A stretch of 64,000 bases of DNA from Faecalibacterium prausnitzii. Its GTDB lineage: Bacteria > Bacillota > Clostridia > Oscillospirales > Ruminococcaceae. Made by a program: the position numbers and the translations under genes. The stretch lies in the NCBI GenBank assembly GCA_004558805.1, contig SFDE01000008.1, positions 44,135 through 108,134 of the forward strand, given 5' to 3'. The notes under the pieces were generated by a model. It searched no databases, was not told where the DNA came from, and worked only from the letters and a program-made list of their open reading frames with translations. Below, in pieces: positions 59,493 through 64,000 of this stretch (its first letter is position 1; every line of letters starts with the position of its first letter).

Positions 59493-60104
59493 ATGCCGAT
59501 AAAAAATGCGATCCACAGCCAACAAGTCTACGACCCAACGGATGAATCCATCATGGCAGAGCAGGAACTTTGCATGGAGCGGCTGTATGATTATAACCAC
59601 ACCCGCCCTTCCGAATACGCAAAACGGGAGCAGCTTTTGAAAGAAATGCTTGCAGAGTGCGGCGCAGGCTGCTGGATCGAGCCGCCGTTTCACGCCAATT
59701 GGGGCGGAAAGCACGTTCATATGGGCGATTATGTCTATGCCAACTTCGGGCTGACCTGCGTGGATGATACCCATATCTACATCGGGGAGCACACCATGAT
59801 CGGCCCGAACTGTGTCCTTGCAACCGCAAACCACCCGATCCTGCCGGAACTGCGTGAGAAAGCATACCAGTACAATCTGCCCATCCGCATTGGACGCAAC
59901 TGCTGGCTGGGTGCTGGCGTGATCGTGGTGCCGGGTGTTACCATTGGGGATAATACGGTGATCGGTGCGGGAAGCGTTGTGACAAAGGACATTCCTGCTA
60001 ACGTAGTGGCGGTAGGAAATCCATGCCATGTGCTGCGCCCCATCAGCGAACACGACAAAGAGTATTTCTATCGGGATCGAAAAATCAACTGGGAAACATT
60101 ATAA
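59493..60104 (+). CDS. lacA: Galactoside/maltose O-acetyltransferase
   Basis: The 203-residue product is a left-handed beta-helix acyltransferase of the LacA/Maa group. The N-terminal PIKNAIHSQQVYDPTDESIM segment is typical, and hexapeptide repeats run through IEPPFHANWGGKHVHMGDYV, CVDDTHIYIGEHTMIGPNCV, IGRNCWLGAGVIVVPGVTIG and DNTVIGAGSVVTKDIP. His of ATANHPI is the expected catalytic His. It acetylates sugars with acetyl-CoA. It lies 33 nt after the AraC gene on the same strand. Confidence 0.92.
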   Translation: MPIKNAIHSQQVYDPTDESIMAEQELCMERLYDYNHTRPSEYAKREQLLKEMLAECGAGCWIEPPFHANWGGKHVHMGDYVYANFGLTCVDDTHIYIGEHTMIGPNCVLATANHPILPELREKAYQYNLPIRIGRNCWLGAGVIVVPGVTIGDNTVIGAGSVVTKDIPANVVAVGNPCHVLRPISEHDKEYFYRDRKINWETL

Positions 60105-60176
60105 CATCAGAGAGCCAACGGCTCCAAAGGAGAAGCTTCTTTCTCACCCGTTCATACGAATCAATTGGAGGCAGCT

Positions 60177-60711
60177 GTGTTGTTTCCTGTGTACTTAAAT
60201 GTCCTTGAAGATAAAAGCGACGAAGAACAATTTATAGACGCCTATAATACTTACAAGCGGCTGGTCTATCATACTGCTTACAAAGTCACGGGGGACCCTC
60301 ATTTGGCAGAGGACGTACTGCAAGAGGTGTTTTTGTACGTTGCCAAAAATTTTTTCTAAGATTCATCGAGAAAACGGTCACGAACTCGCAGCTTATCTCG
60401 TTAGTTGCAGTAGAAGCCGTGCATACGATATGCTTCGCAGGCAGCGAGAAGAACCGTTAGAAGAAATCCCAGACGTGCCAGATGATGCCCTGATACCGGA
60501 TGATGCAGCAGTCAGCACCGATAGCATCCAACACCTGACAGAACTGATCGGGCAGATGAAGCCGATGTACCGTGATCCGCTGCGCCTTTTGGCAATGGGC
60601 TACACCAACCGAGAAATTGCGGAATCTCTTGGGTTGACGGATGAAGTGGTTCGGATGCGGCTTTTCCGTGGAAGAAAATTATTGTGGAAGGAGCTGAACA
60701 GCCGTGAGTGA
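60177..60711 (+). pseudogene. ECF-type sigma factor with frameshift at a T run
   Basis: The start is GTG 60177 or TTG 60180 behind GGAGG. The first frame gives EQFIDAYNTYKRLVYHTAYK and HLAEDVLQEVFLYVAKNFF, then stops. The second frame continues as FSKIHRENGHELAAYLVSCS and then ends with a region 4 HTH (MGYTNREIAESLGLTDEVVR, RLFRGRKLLWKEL). Removing one T from AATTTTTTCTAAG at about 60346-60358 restores the frame. It is the sigma-70-like/ECF partner of the truncated anti-sigma gene that overlaps its end. Confidence 0.75.
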
Positions 60712-61093
60712 GCGGACAGAGATCTCTTTTGATGCTGCGTTGACAATGGCACTCCGTGCAGATGCACAGAAAGAACTGGACGAGCTGCCAACTCCGGCAC
60801 AGCTAAAAGAACGCTACCCGGACACTTTCCGATGGGATGCTTACCTGAAAGCGGCGTTGCATAAACGCCGCCCTATGCTGAAATGGGTGCTTGTTGCGGC
60901 CCTGACGCTGGTAATTCTGACCCTCAGTGCGCTTGCAGTAAGCGCAGACTTCCGCAAGGCGGTCTATACGATGATTCAGAAGTTCCTGTCCATTGAGATG
61001 CAGCTGACGTATCAAGTGGATGGAGAACCGTTGGAACAGCTCCCGAATGGATACAGCGACCATTATGTGCCGGATGGCTTTGTACGAGATTAG
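60704..61093 (+). CDS. Putative anti-sigma factor, truncated
   Basis: The product of 129 residues starts at GTG 60704, overlapping the sigma stop. It is cytosolic at the N-terminus (PTPAQLKERYPDTFRWDAYL) with one membrane helix at about 64-85 (LKWVLVAALTLVILTLSALA) and a short outside part ending LPNGYSDHYVPDGFVRD. Such DUF4367-type anti-sigma factors normally continue with a beta-rich domain right after the YVPDGF motif, so the gene appears cut short. With the frameshifted sigma gene, the pair looks decayed. Confidence 0.7.
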   Translation: MSERTEISFDAALTMALRADAQKELDELPTPAQLKERYPDTFRWDAYLKAALHKRRPMLKWVLVAALTLVILTLSALAVSADFRKAVYTMIQKFLSIEMQLTYQVDGEPLEQLPNGYSDHYVPDGFVRD

Positions 61094-61116
61094 AGTGTAT
61101 ACGAGGAGGTCTCTTT

Positions 61117-61365
61117 ATGTTAGAGCATTTTTTCAAATCGCTAGTTGCAACAGTTTCTGATCCTTACCAATGCAATCGCATCACGGATGCGTTGGCGGCA
61201 GCTGGAATTAAATTCTATTGCAAATCCAAAGATGTCAATCGGCATAACATATTTGACCAGGCGAGAATTGGAACTCTCGGCATAAAACCGAGGTATGTCA
61301 CAGAGGTGTTTGTGGACAAAGAAAATGCTGATATGGCTCTGCACATTATACATACCCTGTCATAA
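61117..61365 (+). CDS. Small protein of unknown function (DUF2007-like?)
   Basis: The 82-residue product has a single domain: FKSLVATVSDPYQCNRITDA, then LAAAGIKFYCKSKDV and a C-terminal EVFVDKENADMALHII. The order of an N-terminal LxSDPYxANxI-like helix, AAGI and a closing helix resembles the small signal-transducing DUF2007 proteins, but the match is weak. It has a good ribosome site (GAGGAGG) and lies 23 nt after the anti-sigma gene, so it might belong to that operon. The role is unknown. Confidence 0.55.
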   Translation: MLEHFFKSLVATVSDPYQCNRITDALAAAGIKFYCKSKDVNRHNIFDQARIGTLGIKPRYVTEVFVDKENADMALHIIHTLS

Positions 61366-61521
61366 GCCCGGAGTTCCCCTGCGAACAAAACATTCCGATA
61401 TATAAAAAGGACGCTGCCGCCTCTGGGTGAGAGGTGATATGTGCCCATGCCATTGTGCTATGCTGAAAATGCACAATAACAGTAGAAACACTCAATCCCT
61501 GACTTTCACATAGACACAGCA

Positions 61522-61565
61522 AAAGGCGGTGATCTCCCACAATAAGGGAAGCCACCGCCTTTGTT
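61522..61565. terminator. Terminator of the toxin-antitoxin operon
   Basis: AAAGGCGGTG and CACCGCCTTT pair over 10 bp with a structured loop, just beyond the toxin stop; T or A tracts lie on both sides. Confidence 0.7.
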
Positions 61566-61567
61566 GA

Positions 61568-61885
61568 TTATCGGATGAGCCAACCGTAATCCTGTCTGCA
61601 ATCTACCACATAATCTGCATAAACCGTATTATCTACGATCTGGAAGATGAGCATATAGCGTTTTTCAAACAAGATAAATCGGTAAGCATTTTTAGGAATG
61701 TATTCGCCTTTGAGCCACGGGCAGCGCTGCGGCATCTGCTCCAAAGATTTTGCAGCCTTTTCAAATTCGACCGTAAGCCGCTCTGCTGCCGCAGGGCTGG
61801 TCTGTGCTAGAAATGCGGCATGGGACACCAGCATCTGAGCAGTCCGTGCTGACACGATCACGCGGTATTTATTTTGTTGCTCCAT
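61568..61885 (-). CDS. RelE/ParE-type toxin
   Basis: The 105-residue product begins MEQQNKYRVIVSARTAQMLV and contains FEKAAKSLEQMPQRCPWLKG and NAYRFILFEKRYMLIFQIVD, and ends DYVVDCRQDYGWLI. This is the RelE/ParE fold pattern: helix hairpin and then four strands with a late Arg/Tyr region. It starts 17 nt inside the antitoxin gene and is co-expressed with it. The toxin probably acts on mRNA at the ribosome or on gyrase; the exact subfamily is not fixed by sequence here. Confidence 0.85.
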   Translation of the reverse strand: MEQQNKYRVIVSARTAQMLVSHAAFLAQTSPAAAERLTVEFEKAAKSLEQMPQRCPWLKGEYIPKNAYRFILFEKRYMLIFQIVDNTVYADYVVDCRQDYGWLIR

Positions 61886-62156
61886 GTCCGGCGGCCTCCT
61901 TGATTGCGCTGCGCATCATAGAAGTGACCTCATCAACCGAATAACCCTCGCTTCCACGCAGCCGGTCCTCTTCCACGGAAAGCAGCTCCTCACGGAGCTT
62001 CAGCATTTTTTCACGACGGTTGTAGGTTTCGATGTCCATGACGACCAAGTCACCCTCGCCGTTCTTGGTGAGAAAAATCGGCTCAGCGGTTTCTCTGCAC
62101 AAATCAGCAATCTCATTGTAGTTCTGGCGAATCGCTGCAGATGGACGGATATTCAT
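61869..62156 (-). CDS. Phd/YefM-type antitoxin
   Basis: The 95-residue product starts MNIRPSAAIRQNYNEIADLC, with EPIFLTKNGEGDLVVMDIET and YNRREKMLKLREELLSVEED. The N-terminal half is a Phd/YefM DNA-binding dimer fold and the C-terminal part is the charged toxin-binding tail. It is the first gene of the module, behind GCAGGAGGTGC. The promoter and a palindromic operator lie directly upstream at 62207-62235, as in autoregulated modules. Confidence 0.88.
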   Translation of the reverse strand: MNIRPSAAIRQNYNEIADLCRETAEPIFLTKNGEGDLVVMDIETYNRREKMLKLREELLSVEEDRLRGSEGYSVDEVTSMMRSAIKEAAGHGATK

Positions 62157-62206
62157 AAAAGCACCTCCTGCTCCTGTGTGGTCCGTAATAGTAGAATTCT
62201 AACTAT

Positions 62207-62235
62207 ATTATACCCATATTGTACAATATAGTCAA
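62207..62235 (-). promoter_or_regulatory. Toxin-antitoxin promoter with palindromic operator in the spacer
   Basis: On the minus strand TTGACT (62235-62230) and TATAAT (62212-62207) are spaced by 17 nt. The perfect palindrome ATATTGTACAATAT (62216-62229) fills the spacer, so a bound antitoxin complex would cover the promoter. Confidence 0.75.
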
Positions 62236-62404
62236 CTGAGCTATAATGAATTGTATTTACTTTCAGAAGAAAAGGGTTAAATATAGATCTTAGCGCACTT
62301 TAACACCCGCATCTGCGCTGGCGTAATTGTTTGTTGTTCCCGTGGAACCGCCCAATATGAATCCAGAAATCCAGAAACTCTTTATAAACTGAAACGGGTT
62401 GCGA

Positions 62405-62722
62405 TTATACTTCATGGTTTTGGTCATGGGAATATGCGTTAATGGCGGTTCGGTATAAACCGGCACGTTCATCGTTAAAGGAAATCCTGCGTTTTAGCAA
62501 ATCATCTAGTTTCTGATAAATATTTTTATAGATTACCTTATGCGCGGCATTTTGCACCAAAGTATCATCGTATGGATCCATTTCAAATTTATCATCGTCT
62601 AAAGCACGCTGTATTAGCTTCAAAATGTCATCTTTTGTTATGAGGTCAATTGGCTTTTTATCTTTTCCGGATTCATCAAAGAAAAAGAAAACTCGACCAT
62701 TATCAATTTCCAAATATTTCAT
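62405..62722 (-). CDS. Small protein of unknown function, linked to the ATPase
   Basis: The 105-residue product from ATG 62722 (GGAGGAATTC upstream) starts MKYLEIDNGRVFFFFDESGK, continues LITKDDILKLIQRALDDDKF and ends NAYSHDQNHEV. It is soluble, charged and AT-rich. I do not recognise a domain. It overlaps the end of the upstream ATPase gene by about 20 nt, so the two are co-translated and may form one unit. No homologous family can be named from the sequence. Confidence 0.6.
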   Translation of the reverse strand: MKYLEIDNGRVFFFFDESGKDKKPIDLITKDDILKLIQRALDDDKFEMDPYDDTLVQNAAHKVIYKNIYQKLDDLLKRRISFNDERAGLYRTAINAYSHDQNHEV

Positions 62723-64000
62723 AAGAATTCCTCCGATCCATATATGCATCCTCGCCCGCCTCAAGACAATCAAGTAAAACCTGCCGTTTGCTGATGCGAT
62801 TTCCCTCTAAATCTATCAGTTCTGAACTTGACGGATTTCCGGCGTAAGTGTGAAATTTCTGCCCACCGCTATCAAGAATTTCCTTGGACGTATAAATAAT
62901 ATAATCCGGGTGCACAGAAAGGTCAATCGTGTTGTTATGTGTCGCAATTACAACAGGAATTCGTTTTGAAAGATCTTTTAGTAATGCATCAACACCATCT
63001 TTTAAGAAGAGATTGTCAAAAGAAGACTCTGGTTCATCCAAAATAAGAATATCCGATGACGAAACCTCATTAAGTTCTTGCAAAAGATTCAATTCAGAAC
63101 GTTCTCCTCCGGATGCAGGCGAACCATATCGGTTCAACACACAGTATTGAATACTAGCAAAGTATTTATAATATTCAGATGGAGAAATATCGTCTCTTCC
63201 TTTCGTTTTTTAAGAAAGCGTAGGGCTTGTCATATAAATCGAACACCCCAGAAAAAGCCGATTTGTTTCGTTTGACTTTCTGAAGTTCACGTGCGCTAGT
63301 ATATGGACCGGAATAAACAATCGTTTGATAAGAATGCAAATGCTGTCGTTTGATGATTCTTGGATGCTTTACAAGTTGTGTAACATTCCCGAAACAGGAA
63401 ATTTTGGATTTGTTCATCATTATTGCGTAGAAATCAATGTCTGGAATAGATGTGGCTGTGGAGCGTACCTGAAGTTCCTTTTTTATCGTTGTAACGATTC
63501 CGTTAACATAGTCCATTTGGGAATTCAAGGATTCCTCTTTGATGTATTGCTTTTTTAACCCGATGGAAAGGTCGGCGAGAGCCGAAAGATCGATATGATG
63601 CTGTATAATAGGACGATATTCTGTGTTATTTGCCAAAAGATCAACAGCGTCAATTAAACTAATTAGCGTTGAGAGATCTTTAATAACATAGAGGGATTCT
63701 TGGTAGAGAGATGCTTTTGAGAAGATATCCTGTCGAGAAGCCTCATTTGTTGCTTTTTTCAGTGCAGTTAAATATGCATCAACATCTTTTTCATCTTGCT
63801 CTATATCAATACCCCGCACATCATCGATAACCGCTTTCAAGGGAGCGAGAAAATGTTCGGAAATATCGGCATCCTTTTTTGAAGTGCTTCATCAAATTTG
63901 GCTTGATCCGTTTGAGCATGGGATACCATTCATCTTGCAATGAAGTCTGTGAAAACAGAAAGTCGCCGGGAGTTGCACCTCCACAGCGACCAAGGGTTCC
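62703..64000 (-). pseudogene. SMC/AAA-type ATPase, partial with frame breaks
   Basis: The C-terminal part (63140-62703, continuing upstream in frame to about 63200) has an ABC signature SGGERSELNLLQ, Walker B DILILDEPESSFDN and an H-loop VVIATHNNT, then CLEAGEDAYMDRRNSYEIFG. The upstream part (63840-63175) is a helical, coiled-coil-like region in another frame. A run of six A near 63210 is one base too long to keep the frame (FLKTKGRDDISPSEYYKYF would follow). A second break lies near 63870 at another A run. The Walker A part lies beyond the window. The C-terminal tail resembles my recollection of TrlF/PHP-type ATPases, but this is uncertain. Confidence 0.6.

Noticed and set aside
62290..62472. 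60-codon minus-strand frame downstream of the small ATPase-linked gene
   Set aside because: It overlaps the end of that gene, lacks a ribosome site and has no recognisable feature.

Overview
The window is a high-GC Gram-positive anaerobe chromosome segment that I read as Faecalibacterium (F. prausnitzii group). The main evidence is a protein whose N-terminus matches what I remember of the F. prausnitzii microbial anti-inflammatory molecule (MAM). Supporting evidence is the Firmicutes sporulation sigma-factor genes, LPxTG pilin genes and GC-rich codon use. The species assignment is an inference from recall, with no database search behind it.

Layout. Positions 1-6540 (minus strand) hold a cobalt/tetrapyrrole cluster behind a cobalamin riboswitch: a lipoprotein CbiK-type chelatase, a lipoprotein with two NEAT-like repeats, a FecB/FecCD-type ABC transporter, and an ABC ATPase fused in frame to CbiD, which runs off the window. 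Positions 6699-10382 (plus) hold a chrA remnant, then a polar amino-acid ABC operon preceded by a 31-codon leader peptide rich in Cys codons and an intrinsic terminator, which looks like a ribosome-mediated attenuator. Positions 10523-20425 hold an amidohydrolase, an uncharacterised gene, a MoxR/vWA pair, and a MarR regulator with two ABC half-exporters. Positions 20793-27352 form a sortase/pilin locus led by a 1681-residue surface protein with six HxHTxxC motifs and an apparently inactivated peptidase-like domain.

Positions 27592-33078 form a striking unit. Two inverted repeats of about 355 bp each carry an intact tRNA-Ala(GGC) and a degenerate tRNA-like copy. Between them lie thiT (with a TPP riboswitch), spoIIID, sigG, sigE, spoIIGA and the MAM-like gene. 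Positions 33144-34950 hold a flavodoxin-like gene and two deletion scars, one fusing a response regulator to a histidine-kinase tail and one truncating a CXXC/4Fe-4S/TlpA redox cluster. Positions 35051-52371 are ordinary core genes: MscS, tRNA-Leu, an amidohydrolase, the NfnAB pair, a SpoVB-like flippase, a CapD-like dehydratase, lysA, an RluA-type enzyme, radC, uvrB and uvrA.

From about 52.5 kb the base composition falls, and a truncated tRNA-Pro plus a broken tyrosine integrase mark an acquired island. It carries a lactose cluster (lacZ, a frameshifted GPH permease, an AraC regulator, lacA), a broken ECF sigma/anti-sigma pair, a small unknown protein, a RelE/Phd-type toxin-antitoxin pair whose operator sits in the promoter spacer, and an AT-rich two-gene SMC/AAA ATPase unit that runs off the window with several frame breaks. 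Frame breaks at homopolymer runs are concentrated after 60 kb, so sequencing error and true decay must both be considered there.
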